A DNA stretch of 64,000 nt from Clostridium mobile (lineage in GTDB: Bacteria; Bacillota; Clostridia; Clostridiales; Clostridiaceae), in assembly GCF_018918285.1 (NCBI RefSeq), contig NZ_JAHLQF010000001.1, positions 883,284-947,283 on the forward strand, given 5' to 3'. A program made the position numbers and the translations under genes. The notes beneath the pieces were generated by a model that worked only from the letters and a program-made list of their open reading frames with translations, searched no databases and was not told the DNA's origin. Within the stretch, counting starts at the first letter, position 1. Each line of letters starts with the position of its first letter. Positions 36,567-45,556 of this stretch are shown piece after piece.

Positions 36567-38879
36567 CTATTTCTCCATATTTTTATGACTCTTTACAATT
36601 ATTTCCAAGACATCTACTATCTTAGGATCATATTTCTTACCGGAATATAGCATTATTTCTTCTAATCCTGATTGTTTATCTTCGTATTTGATATAAGCTT
36701 CTAAAACACATATTATTCTAGATAATAGGGGTATCTCATCTCCTTTTAATCCTTGTGGATATCCTTCTCCGTTATAATACTCATGATGACATAATATGTG
36801 CTCTGCAATATAAGCAAAATCTGGAATACAAGATGCTATTCTATATCCTGTTTCACAATGTCTTTTAATTATCTCCATCTCTATTTCATTGAAATCTCCC
36901 TGTTTTTCTAATAATTTTTCCGGCATAGCAATTAGCCCTATATTATATATAGTTGATAATGTTAATAGAGCATCCATTTCATCTTTACTTAAATTTAAAT
37001 GCTCTCCTATTCTTAAAGCTAGATCCTTTACCATAGCTAAGTCTTCTTCTTTGTTTTGAGACTTTTTATTGAGCATTTCAGTTAAATAATTAGTTATTTT
37101 CCTTTTTAATTCTTTACTTTCTAATAATTTATTGTTGTACATTCTCTCTTCAGCTTTTTTATATACATTAGCAATACTTTCTTCATTGTTATTTTTAGTG
37201 GCTACCCCTAGGGAAATATTAGGTTGGATAGTCCAACCTACTTCTCTCTTACACATATCTTTGATTTTTTCTACTATTCTAAGCCCTCTTTCTTCTGTCA
37301 CCTTAGGTAGCATTATTACAAATTCATCTCCCCCTGTTCTAGCGACTATATCCTCTTCTCTACAGCACTTTTTAAGTATTTTAGCTACATTTTTTATCAA
37401 CTTATCCCCCTCATCATGACCAAAGGCATCGTTAACTAACTTTAAACAATCTACATCTCCCATTATTATAGTTAATGGCAACTGTCTTTTAGTATCTAAT
37501 CTTCTCATTTCTTCCTCTAAAAAAGCTCTATTGTATAACCCTGTTAAATTGTCATGAAAGCAAAGATAAGCTACCTTTTGAAAAGCTCTTTTTCTTTCCG
37601 TAATATCCGTATGAGTGCAAACTATTCTATTAGGATTTCCATTGCTATCCCACCCTACTATCTTCCCTCTAGCCAAACATTCTTTATAATATCCATCCTT
37701 ACATTTCAATTTATGTTCTATCCTTAAAATCTCACTTTCACCATTGAAATGTTTTTGGAGATTATCATAAAACAAGTGTAAATCCTCTGTAGGAATTAAA
37801 CTAATAAAAGACTGGAAATCCTTTGATATTTCATTTTCTTCGTAGCCTAACATGTGTAAAAATGTGTTAGAAAATATAACTTCGTTGGTTCTAATATTCC
37901 AATCCCAAACCCCATCACCATTGCTTTCAATAGCAAACTTCCATCTTTCTTCCTTTTCTTTTAATTCCCTTTCCAAGTTCTGTCTTATTAAAAATGAACT
38001 TAAATAATTTGCATATAATTCAAGTATGCTACTATCGAATATAGGTTTATATTTTGGCATAAATATTATAAGTTCTCCTAAAATATTTTTCCCTTCTTTA
38101 ATCGTTACACTACAACAATAATCCACATTTATTTTATCTTTTATTAAAGTTATTTTATCTTCACTAACAATGTTACTTAAAAACTCTCCAATAGTATAAA
38201 ATCTAACAATTCTTTCTTCCTTTAATAATTTATTTATTCTTTTATCCATAGGTAAATTTTTCCCCAGTAGCTTGTATCCTATAATAGAATCAAATACTTT
38301 TAAATTTTCATCTAACCCTTGCAAAGACTTAAACTTAAAGGTACCGTTCCTTTTATCATACATAATGAGAGCAGCTATTTTTCCTTCAGATAACTTTAGA
38401 ATATCCTTACAAATAATGCTGTAGTCTATATTCCCAAAGGGTAATTGTAAATACCTAACCAAACTATCAGATAATTTATTAATTTTATTCCAAGTTCTTT
38501 TCATGCCTGTTATATCTATCAATGTTATGGCAAAATAGTCTTTTTTGTCGCTGTAAATAAATACAGAAAACCACTTGTCAATGCCTTGCCAATATTCATC
38601 AAATCTAGCCATTCCTCCATTTAAAGCTATATTTCCATAAATATAAATAGATGAAAGATCTCCCCCCTTATATTTCCTTAATATTTCACTTCCTTTTTTG
38701 GCTATTATATTTTCTCTACTTGTCCCTAACATATTTATGAACTTATCATTAATTTCTTCAAAAATAAAATCTATTGGTATGGAATTATCATCTAAAATAA
38801 TTTTGCTATACATAAATCCATCAAACATATTTTCTATAACTTCACCATATTTATTATTAGCACCCCTATCCCCAATCAT
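36567..38879 (-). CDS. PAS/GAF-GGDEF diguanylate cyclase with degenerate HD-GYP domain, 770 aa
   Basis: In order: a PAS-like region (about 10-125), a GAF-like region (about 145-295), a PAS/PAC domain (about 310-430), GGDEF (about 435-590), and HD-GYP (about 610-770). The cyclase site is intact (GGDEF, 516-520) with an allosteric I-site R507-E-E-D510 exactly five residues before it. The HD-GYP half keeps H674, HHE (698-700) and GYP (706-708), but the catalytic HD is Y645-N646 and a later Asp is Glu, so hydrolysis of c-di-GMP is unlikely. The protein is predicted to be cytoplasmic. cooS follows, with a terminator between. Confidence 0.92.
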   Translation of the reverse strand: MIGDRGANNKYGEVIENMFDGFMYSKIILDDNSIPIDFIFEEINDKFINMLGTSRENIIAKKGSEILRKYKGGDLSSIYIYGNIALNGGMARFDEYWQGIDKWFSVFIYSDKKDYFAITLIDITGMKRTWNKINKLSDSLVRYLQLPFGNIDYSIICKDILKLSEGKIAALIMYDKRNGTFKFKSLQGLDENLKVFDSIIGYKLLGKNLPMDKRINKLLKEERIVRFYTIGEFLSNIVSEDKITLIKDKINVDYCCSVTIKEGKNILGELIIFMPKYKPIFDSSILELYANYLSSFLIRQNLERELKEKEERWKFAIESNGDGVWDWNIRTNEVIFSNTFLHMLGYEENEISKDFQSFISLIPTEDLHLFYDNLQKHFNGESEILRIEHKLKCKDGYYKECLARGKIVGWDSNGNPNRIVCTHTDITERKRAFQKVAYLCFHDNLTGLYNRAFLEEEMRRLDTKRQLPLTIIMGDVDCLKLVNDAFGHDEGDKLIKNVAKILKKCCREEDIVARTGGDEFVIMLPKVTEERGLRIVEKIKDMCKREVGWTIQPNISLGVATKNNNEESIANVYKKAEERMYNNKLLESKELKRKITNYLTEMLNKKSQNKEEDLAMVKDLALRIGEHLNLSKDEMDALLTLSTIYNIGLIAMPEKLLEKQGDFNEIEMEIIKRHCETGYRIASCIPDFAYIAEHILCHHEYYNGEGYPQGLKGDEIPLLSRIICVLEAYIKYEDKQSGLEEIMLYSGKKYDPKIVDVLEIIVKSHKNMEK

Positions 38880-38968
38880 CTATAATTTACACTCCTTTTA
38901 TTATAATACTTTTGTTGTTTCTATAAATTATATGTAGGATTAGAGAATAAAAATACTAAATTTAAATA

Positions 38969-38997
38969 TTGATTTATGTTTTAATATATTATATAAT
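38969..38997 (+). promoter_or_regulatory. Promoter of the serine T-box operon
   Basis: TTGATT (38969-38974) and TATAAT (38992-38997) are 17 bp apart. Transcription should start near 39004, just before the T-box leader. Confidence 0.7.
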
Positions 38998-39020
38998 ACG
39001 AGTTAATACATTAATGTTTT

Positions 39021-39238
39021 GAAAGGTAGTAGTAAGCAATCCTTCATTTTAAGAGAGCCAATGTATGGTGAGAATTGGCATTGAAGCTTGTCGAATCCGA
39101 CCTGGAGCTGTATAGGGGTAAAAACCTATGCCGGTTAAAAACCGTTATAATGCAAAGGCTACTTGCAAGTAGCAAAATTAAGGTGGTACCACGTGGCTAT
39201 CCCCCGTCCTTAGATTATTCTAATGGGCGGGTTTTTTT
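39021..39238 (+). promoter_or_regulatory. T-box riboswitch, probably serine (UCC specifier)
   Basis: The leader has the T-box sequence AAGGTGGTACCACG (from about 39179), followed by an intrinsic terminator (CCCGTCCTTAGA with TCTAATGGGCGGG, then TTTTTTT). The upstream Stem I contains GTCGAATCCGACC, where TCC (39096-39098), a serine codon, is the best specifier candidate. Uncharged tRNA-Ser would pair and favour the antiterminator. The genes below make serine, which agrees. The specifier assignment is by inspection. Confidence 0.9.
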
Positions 39239-39265
39239 ATTTTATTTTGATAGGAGGTTTTCTAT

Positions 39266-40327
39266 ATGGAAAAGTTATTAATGACACCAGGACCAACTAA
39301 TGTTCCTGAAAGAGTATTAAACAAGATGAATGAAAAAATGATTCATCATAGGACATCAGAATACAGCAATTTATTTAGAGAATTTAACGAAAGATTAAAA
39401 TTTGTATTTCAAACTTCAAACAATGTTTTAACATTCCCATCTGCTGGTACAGGTGCATTAGAAGCCTCTATAGCCAACTGTTTTAGTACTGGAGATAGGA
39501 TTTTAGCGGTATCTATTGGCGATTTTGGTGATAGGTTTATACAAATAGCAAAAATATATGGATTAACAGTCGATGAAATAAAGGTCCCTTGGGGAAAGGC
39601 TGTTTCTCTTGAGGAAATTAAAAATAATTTAAAAGATTATCATAAAGGTCTTATTATTACTCATAATGAAACTTCAACAGGAGCAGTTAATCCTATAAAA
39701 GAAATAGGAGAATATTTAAAAGATAAAAATATTCTTTACATTGTAGACGCAGTGAGCTCCCTTGGAGGAATAGATATTAGAATGGATGAGTGGAATATAG
39801 ATGTAATAGTAACAGCATCTCAAAAAGCTCTAATGTCTCCACCTGGATTATCTTTTGTTGGTGTGAGCAAAAAAGCTTTTGAGTATTGTAAAGTTTCAAA
39901 TATACCTAAATTCTATTTTGATTTCTTAAATGCTAACAAATTTTTAGAAAAAGCTGACCCTCAAAACCCTTATACTCCTGCTGTTTCTCTTATATCAGCT
40001 GCTAATGAAGCTTTGGCTATGATAGAAGAGGAAGGCTTAAATAATGTATTTTTAAGGCATAAAATACTAGCAGATAAATTCAGAGAAGAAATAAAAGGTA
40101 TGGGATTAAATATCTTTACTGATGAAAATGCACTTTCCAACACCATTACCGCTATTTCCTTTGAAAATGCTAATGATATAAAAAACAGATTAGAAAAAGA
40201 ATACAATATTATAGTTGCCGGAGGGCAAGGAGCTGCAAAAGGAAAGATGATAAGAGTGGGTCATATGGGATGTATAAACGAAGAGATGATATATAGAACT
40301 ATGAATGCAATTAGAGAGATAATATAA
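39266..40327 (+). CDS. Class V PLP aminotransferase (serine-pyruvate/alanine-glyoxylate type), 353 aa
   Basis: The start LLMTPGPTNVPERVL, the PLP lysine K187 (VTASQKALMSPPG) and D161 (YIVDAVSSLGG) define the AGXT-like class V group. Placed under a serine T-box and directly before serA, it most likely supplies the phosphoserine or serine transamination step that SerC performs elsewhere. The alternative is serine-pyruvate or alanine-glyoxylate exchange. ATG at 39266 has AGGAGG upstream. No canonical serC or serB lies in the operon. Confidence 0.88.
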   Translation: MEKLLMTPGPTNVPERVLNKMNEKMIHHRTSEYSNLFREFNERLKFVFQTSNNVLTFPSAGTGALEASIANCFSTGDRILAVSIGDFGDRFIQIAKIYGLTVDEIKVPWGKAVSLEEIKNNLKDYHKGLIITHNETSTGAVNPIKEIGEYLKDKNILYIVDAVSSLGGIDIRMDEWNIDVIVTASQKALMSPPGLSFVGVSKKAFEYCKVSNIPKFYFDFLNANKFLEKADPQNPYTPAVSLISAANEALAMIEEEGLNNVFLRHKILADKFREEIKGMGLNIFTDENALSNTITAISFENANDIKNRLEKEYNIIVAGGQGAAKGKMIRVGHMGCINEEMIYRTMNAIREII

Positions 40328-40349
40328 AATATTACAGGGGGTATTCGTC

Positions 40350-41948
40350 GTGGAAATAAATAAAGTTTTAGTAATTGATAAAATAGATGATATGGGAATA
40401 GAATTGTTGAGAAATCAACAAGATTTCCAAGTTGACGTAAAAATAGATATAAAAAGAGAAGAGCTATTAAATATAATAAATGATTATCAAGGGCTCATAA
40501 TACGAAGTGATGCAAAAGTAGACAGTGAACTAATGGATAGAGCCCTTAATTTGAAAATTGTAGGCAGAGCTGGAAATGGAGTAGATAACATTGATATTCC
40601 TGAGGCTACAAAAAGAGGTATTATAGTAGCTAATACTCCTGATAGCAATAGCATTTCAGCTTGCGAATTGACCATAGGACTTTTACTTTCCACCTCAAGA
40701 AATATAGCTAGATCAGATAAATTTTTAAAGGATGGAAATTGGGACAGAGATAGCTTCATGGGAAACGAGCTATTCAATAAAACTTTAGGAATTATAGGCC
40801 TTGGTAGAATTGGAGCTCTTGTTGCTACAAGAATGAATGCCTTTGGTATGAAAGTTATTGCCTACGATCCTTATATTTCAGATGAAAGATTTGAAAGATA
40901 CAATGTAACAAAGAAAAATACCTTAGAAGAGTTATTGAAGGAATCAGATTATATAACTATTCACACACCAAGAACAGAAGAAACCATAGGCATCATTGGT
41001 GAAAAAGAAGTAGCTCTTATGAAAGATGGAGTTAGAATTGTAAATGCTGCCAGAGGAAAACTAATGGAGGAAAAAGCCCTATACAATGGACTTGCTACTG
41101 GTAAAATTGCCAGCGTAGGCTTAGATGTTCACGATAAGGAACCTAGATACAGTGCAGAATTATATAGCTTCCCTAATGTAGTAGTTACTCCTCATATAGG
41201 TGCAACTACAATAGAAGCTCAGCAGAATGTTGGACTAACAGTAGCTCAACAGGTGCTTTATGGCATAAAAGGTGAAATTGTGCCTAATGCTGTTAATCTT
41301 CCTCTAATACACAGGGATGAATTAAAAGTTTTAAAACCATATATTGATTTAATGGAATCCCTTGGTAAGATATATTACCAACTAAACAAGGAAGTAATAA
41401 AATTTGTGGATATAAATTATTGGGGAGAAATAGGCTGTCAGGATACTGAAATGGCTACCATAGCCTTTATCAAAGGATTATTGCAACCTATAATGGATGA
41501 CAAAGTTAATTATATCAATGCTTTAGTAAAAGCAAAAGAAAGTGGCATAGGCATAACCTGTGAAAATTTCTGTGAGCACTATAATAACTATTCAAACTTG
41601 ATAAAAATTAAAATTACAAATGATGCGGGAGCGGAATTTACCCTATCTGGAACACTATCCAATAAAGGGGATGGAAAATTAGTTGAAATACTTGGCTATG
41701 AAGTTGATGTTAACCCAACAGATTACATGTTAATATTACAAAATAGAGATGTCCCTGGAGTTATAGGTCAAGTTGGTACCTTCATAGGAGAAGAAAACGT
41801 GAACGTTGCAACTATGCAAGTTGGAAGAAAATTAAAAGGTGATAGAGCCCTTATGATATTAAATATAGACGATAAAATATCAAAATCTGCTCTAAATAAA
41901 CTCACATCTTCTGATAATATCTTATGGGCAAAGGTTGTTCAAATTTAG
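40350..41948 (+). CDS. serA: D-3-phosphoglycerate dehydrogenase with ACT domain, 532 aa
   Basis: It catalyses the first step of serine synthesis. A Rossmann NAD site (GLGRIGALVATR), the substrate-loop R and the catalytic HIGATT motif are present. An intervening domain (about 310-450) and a C-terminal ACT domain (about 458-532, MLILQNRDVPGVIGQV), usually the serine feedback site, complete the long form. Start is GTG at 40350 with CAGGGGG upstream. It lies 22 bp after the aminotransferase gene, so they are co-transcribed under the T-box. Confidence 0.95.
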   Translation: MEINKVLVIDKIDDMGIELLRNQQDFQVDVKIDIKREELLNIINDYQGLIIRSDAKVDSELMDRALNLKIVGRAGNGVDNIDIPEATKRGIIVANTPDSNSISACELTIGLLLSTSRNIARSDKFLKDGNWDRDSFMGNELFNKTLGIIGLGRIGALVATRMNAFGMKVIAYDPYISDERFERYNVTKKNTLEELLKESDYITIHTPRTEETIGIIGEKEVALMKDGVRIVNAARGKLMEEKALYNGLATGKIASVGLDVHDKEPRYSAELYSFPNVVVTPHIGATTIEAQQNVGLTVAQQVLYGIKGEIVPNAVNLPLIHRDELKVLKPYIDLMESLGKIYYQLNKEVIKFVDINYWGEIGCQDTEMATIAFIKGLLQPIMDDKVNYINALVKAKESGIGITCENFCEHYNNYSNLIKIKITNDAGAEFTLSGTLSNKGDGKLVEILGYEVDVNPTDYMLILQNRDVPGVIGQVGTFIGEENVNVATMQVGRKLKGDRALMILNIDDKISKSALNKLTSSDNILWAKVVQI

Positions 41949-42012
41949 CATAAGTTAAAAGCTTATACTAATTGAGAGTTGAAAGTTTGAAGCTATAAAG
42001 GAGTGCATAAAA

Positions 42013-42810
42013 ATGCTGAAAAAAATTGGATATGCTGCTACAGTGGGAGAAGAAAATATTTATAAAACCATAGATTTTGCAAAGGAAAATGGCATGTCTG
42101 CTGTAGAAATAAATTTAAATGTTCCTATATACTTTCCTGAGAACTTTTCTATAGAGGAAAGAGCGAAAATAAAAAAATATGCCGAAGATAAGGGAATAAC
42201 TTTGTCCATGCATGCCCCTGAAGATATAACACTGCTCCAGCTTCAAAGCAGCATTAGGCAAGCTACCATATATAGATTAAAGGAAATAATAGATTTTGGA
42301 ATACACATTGGGGGGAGAGCTTTGACCCTCCATGTGGGTCCTTCAGTATGTTTTACCCTAGTGGATAGAAAAAGTTATATGGAGGAATTTCACAAAGAAG
42401 AGTATAAAAAAATATTAACCAATTCTCTAATAGAATTAGTTAATCACGCCGGAAATAAATTAATGATTTGTGTTGAAAACTCCGGGCGATTTACAGAAAG
42501 CTTAATTCAAGAAACTCTTCAAGAATTACTAGATACAACTTCCCTTTCTCTAACTTGGGACATAGGACATTCCTATGAAAATAAATATAATGAAGTGGAA
42601 TTCTTTATTAAAAATATTGATAAAATAAAAACCTGCCATGTTCATGATAACAACGGTAAAAGTGATCATCAAATTGTAGGCACAGGTAACTTAGACTTTA
42701 AAAAACATTTTTCATTAATGGATGGTAAGGATATTGTATATATTATAGAAGTTAGACCAAGAGAAAATGCAGTAAAATCCTTAAAAAAATTACAAAGTAA
42801 TTTTTATTAA
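42013..42810 (+). CDS. Xylose-isomerase-like TIM-barrel protein (sugar phosphate isomerase/epimerase family), 265 aa
   Basis: The AP-endonuclease-2/xylose isomerase-like barrel is seen in VEINLNVPIYF, LSMHAPEDITLL, ALTLHVGPSV, MICVENSGRF (metal-ligand Glu), TWDIGHSYE and CHVHDNNG, with a HxH-type metal triad at the later strands. Substrate is unknown. Read-through from serA (64 bp) probably co-expresses it, but the link to serine metabolism is only positional. Confidence 0.82.
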   Translation: MLKKIGYAATVGEENIYKTIDFAKENGMSAVEINLNVPIYFPENFSIEERAKIKKYAEDKGITLSMHAPEDITLLQLQSSIRQATIYRLKEIIDFGIHIGGRALTLHVGPSVCFTLVDRKSYMEEFHKEEYKKILTNSLIELVNHAGNKLMICVENSGRFTESLIQETLQELLDTTSLSLTWDIGHSYENKYNEVEFFIKNIDKIKTCHVHDNNGKSDHQIVGTGNLDFKKHFSLMDGKDIVYIIEVRPRENAVKSLKKLQSNFY

Positions 42811-42975
42811 TTACCAATATACTCTAGCATCCATACCTATTTAACTGAATTTTCAAGATATTCAGAGAATATATAGCTTATTAGGCTTTAACAAAGCTTT
42901 ACTCTTACCCTTATATATCATAACTAGTATATAATGGAGCTAAATACAATTATCATACATAAAGGAGAGAGAAAT

Positions 42976-43305
42976 ATGAAAATTGTTGATGTTCCATTCT
43001 GTACAGTTGATTGGAGTACAGTAGAAACTACAGAACACCCTGGCATAACTGGAAAAGCAATATGGAGAACTTTTGAACAAGGAAATATACGTGTCCGTAT
43101 GGTGGAATATACTCCTGGGTATTTAGCAGATCATTGGTGCAGTCGCGGACACGTACTACTTGTGTTAGAAGGAGAATTAGAAACAGAATTAGATGATGGA
43201 AGAAAATTTACTCTTAAAGCTGGTACAAGCTATCAAGTTGCTGATGATATAAATCCACATCGTTCCTCTACTAAAAATGGTGCTAAACTTTTTATAGTTG
43301 ATTAA
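42976..43305 (+). CDS. DHCW-motif-type cupin protein, 109 aa
   Basis: A small single-domain cupin. The motif ADHWCSRGHVLLVLEG corresponds to the DHCW-motif cupin family (DHWC order here), followed by LKAGTSYQVADDINPHRS as the second cupin motif with His. The metal or ligand is unknown. ATG at 42976 is selected because AAAGGAG lies just upstream; an ATG at 42934 lacks a site. It stands alone, closed by the terminator at 43321-43368. Confidence 0.85.
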   Translation: MKIVDVPFCTVDWSTVETTEHPGITGKAIWRTFEQGNIRVRMVEYTPGYLADHWCSRGHVLLVLEGELETELDDGRKFTLKAGTSYQVADDINPHRSSTKNGAKLFIVD

Positions 43306-43320
43306 AATGCTCTTATGCTT

Positions 43321-43368
43321 ATAATAAAAAATCCAGAATTCTTTGAATGATCCTGGATTTTTTATTAT
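43321..43368. terminator. Bidirectional terminator between convergent genes
   Basis: ATAATAAAAAATCCAG pairs with CTGGATTTTTTATTAT. It serves the cupin gene (+) and the dehydrogenase gene (-). Confidence 0.85.
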
Positions 43369-43397
43369 ATAATTATACGAGTTAATAATATAGATTT

Positions 43398-44384
43398 TTA
43401 TAAACTAATTTCCCAAGAACTATTTCCATTTACTAAAAATGAATGTAAGCTTCTCAATCCACATTCCACCATATCGCTAACTGCTTGATCTGTATAGAAT
43501 GCACAATGAGGAGTTAATATTACATTAGGCAATCCCTTTAATATAGCTAATCCATCATGATCTATAGTTTTAAATCTACAATCACTATGGAATATGCCTA
43601 ACTCATTTTCTATAACATCCAGCCCTGCTCCTCCGATTTTTCCATTCTTTAATCCATCTATAAGGTCAAATGTATCTATTAATTCTCCACGAGCTGTATT
43701 TATTATCTTTACTCCATCCTTCATTTTTGCAATGGTTTCTTTATTTATTAAATGATAGTTACTTTCAAATAATGGAGCATGTAATGTAATAATATCCGCT
43801 TCTCCTAACAATGTGTCCAAATCCACATATTCTACATACTTCTTCATTTCTTCGTTTGGATATAAATCATAAGCCAGTATTTTAGGGCCAAATCCACTGA
43901 AGTTTTTTATAACAGTTTGCCCTATACGGCCTGTCCCAATAACTCCAACTACTTGATTGCGCAATTCATTTCCCATTAATCCGCCTAATGTATAATCATG
44001 CCCTTGATTTCTTTTTATTGACTCTATAACTCTACGGTTTAACATTAATGCAAGCATTGTTGCAAAATCTGCCACTGAATTTGGAGAGTATGTTGCATTA
44101 CTCACTCTTATTCCAAAATCTTTAGCTGCCTCTAAATCTATATTATTATAACCAGCACTTCTTGAAGCCAAATATTTAACTCCACACTTGCTCAACTTTT
44201 CTAAGACTTCTCTTTTAGCATTACAATTACCTAATATTGCAACAGCTTCTATTCCTTCTGCTAAATGTGCATTTTCAGGTGATAAACATTCCTTTACATA
44301 AGTAACATCTAAATTTAGCTCCTTTGAGAATCTCTCAAAAGCTATAGTTTCATCTGGTCTATATGCATATGCAATAATCTTCAT
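43398..44384 (-). CDS. D-2-hydroxyacid dehydrogenase (D-lactate/phenyllactate type), 328 aa
   Basis: It reduces 2-oxoacids to D-2-hydroxyacids with NADH. The NAD site is GVIGTGRIGQTV, the substrate Arg lies in NTARGELID, and the catalytic His in LTPHCAFYT. The overall pattern resembles LdhA/VanH and clostridial FldH, so D-lactate, phenyllactate or another 2-hydroxyacid are all possible. It is the second gene of an operon with PTS-IIC (17 bp gap) that appears to be controlled by the adjacent MerR regulator. Confidence 0.9.
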   Translation of the reverse strand: MKIIAYAYRPDETIAFERFSKELNLDVTYVKECLSPENAHLAEGIEAVAILGNCNAKREVLEKLSKCGVKYLASRSAGYNNIDLEAAKDFGIRVSNATYSPNSVADFATMLALMLNRRVIESIKRNQGHDYTLGGLMGNELRNQVVGVIGTGRIGQTVIKNFSGFGPKILAYDLYPNEEMKKYVEYVDLDTLLGEADIITLHAPLFESNYHLINKETIAKMKDGVKIINTARGELIDTFDLIDGLKNGKIGGAGLDVIENELGIFHSDCRFKTIDHDGLAILKGLPNVILTPHCAFYTDQAVSDMVECGLRSLHSFLVNGNSSWEISL

Positions 44385-44401
44385 TTTACTTTCCCCCTAT
44401 A

Positions 44402-45436
44402 TTATTTAAATTCTATTAAATAATCCTCTTCCTTAACCATCTTCAATACGTTTATAAATAAATATTTAAATACAAAACTCAATATAAGTGGGGCTACTAT
44501 AAACATTATTACTGTTGTTATTAGATTTCCTGTACTATATCCAACAATATTTAAATGATTTATTGGCCCTATAAGTCCACTAACACCAAATCCAGCACTC
44601 ATTGGTGTACCTTGTATTTTTTGTAATCCACCTAAAGCTCCAACTACTGCTGCATTTGCAACTATAGGCAGCATCATTGTTGGTTTCTTCACAAAGTTCG
44701 CTAGTTGCATCTTTGGTGAGCCCAATATATGGGCTAATGAAGTTCCCATTCCATTTACATTAAATCCAGCTACTGCAAGTCCAAAACCTGCAGCACATAT
44801 GCCAAGGTTTGCAGTTCCTGAACCAATTCCCGCTAATGAAATAGCCATAGCAACACCAACAGTAGATACTGGTGAAACTATTAATACTGCAAAAGTAACA
44901 GCTGTGAATATTCCCATTAATACTGGTTGTAATGTTGTAAATGCTGCAACCATATTTCCTAAGTATTTTGTTATTGAAGATACATATGGAAGCATTTCTA
45001 GTCCCGTAAATCCTATAAGAGTAATAACAACTGTTGGAACGCAAAGCATTGTGTAAGCTTTTAATTTGTCACCTATATATAATATTAATAATACCGCCAA
45101 TGCTGCTGTTATTCCAGCATTTATTACATCGCCCATTCCAGCAAATTGAATAACATTATCCTTTATTTTTAAAGCTCCAGAACCTATCATTGTAGTTATT
45201 GCTAAAGTTCCTGATTGTATAGGAGACATCTTAAATTGCATAGCTATACAAAGTCCCATTACAATAGTCAATAAATTGCTTGCCATCTTTGTAATTTCCA
45301 CTATAGCATTTATATTAAGAGCCTTACCTAATTCTCCTAACAAAGCGGAAGGTATTAACGCAACTACAATACCAATACTCATACCTGTAAGAATCTTGCT
45401 AATAAACTCCTTAGCATTAATTTTGTTTTCTGACAT
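44402..45436 (-). CDS. PTS transporter subunit IIC-like membrane protein, 344 aa
   Basis: A polytopic protein with about nine hydrophobic helices, rich in Gly and Ala. MIGSGALKIKDN, FNVNGMGTSLAHILGSPKMQ and GLIGPINHLN match the PTS_EIIC_2 family. No IIA or IIB domain lies nearby, so phosphorylation partners must be elsewhere, or it works as a plain transporter. The substrate is unknown. ATG at 45436 has AAGGAGTG upstream. A MerR-type promoter precedes it. Confidence 0.83.
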   Translation of the reverse strand: MSENKINAKEFISKILTGMSIGIVVALIPSALLGELGKALNINAIVEITKMASNLLTIVMGLCIAMQFKMSPIQSGTLAITTMIGSGALKIKDNVIQFAGMGDVINAGITAALAVLLILYIGDKLKAYTMLCVPTVVITLIGFTGLEMLPYVSSITKYLGNMVAAFTTLQPVLMGIFTAVTFAVLIVSPVSTVGVAMAISLAGIGSGTANLGICAAGFGLAVAGFNVNGMGTSLAHILGSPKMQLANFVKKPTMMLPIVANAAVVGALGGLQKIQGTPMSAGFGVSGLIGPINHLNIVGYSTGNLITTVIMFIVAPLILSFVFKYLFINVLKMVKEEDYLIEFK

Positions 45437-45481
45437 GATTTATTCACTCCTTAAATCAATTATTAATTTTTTAACAATTTC

Positions 45482-45512
45482 ACTTTAATCCGTGCCCTAA
45501 GGTCATTGTCAA
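45482..45512 (-). promoter_or_regulatory. MerR-type promoter of the PTS-IIC/dehydrogenase operon
   Basis: Minus-strand TTGACA (45507-45512) and TAAAGT (45482-45487) are separated by 19 bp instead of 17, the hallmark of MerR-activated promoters. The spacer reads ATGACCTTAGGGCACGGAT. A similar CTAAGGGCATGG lies just upstream of the MerR gene itself (46374-46395). Confidence 0.65.
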
Positions 45513-45530
45513 CAATAATTTTTCTAAGTA

Positions 45531-45556
45531 AAAAGGATGAGATATTATCTCACCCT
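45531..45556 (-). terminator. Terminator of the MerR regulator gene
   Basis: GGGTGAGAT and ATCTCATCC form a stem over the stop codon region; minus-strand TTTTT follows. Confidence 0.65.

Noticed and set aside
34382-38879. cooS and the GGDEF gene as a simple operon
   Set aside because: Same strand and only about 60 bp apart, but a strong terminator fills the gap.
39075-39281. 68-codon plus-strand frame before the aminotransferase gene
   Set aside because: It lies inside the T-box leader and its terminator.
44760-45044. 94-codon frame inside the PTS-IIC gene
   Set aside because: An alternative frame of a clear membrane-protein gene; Cys/Tyr-rich with no ribosome binding site.
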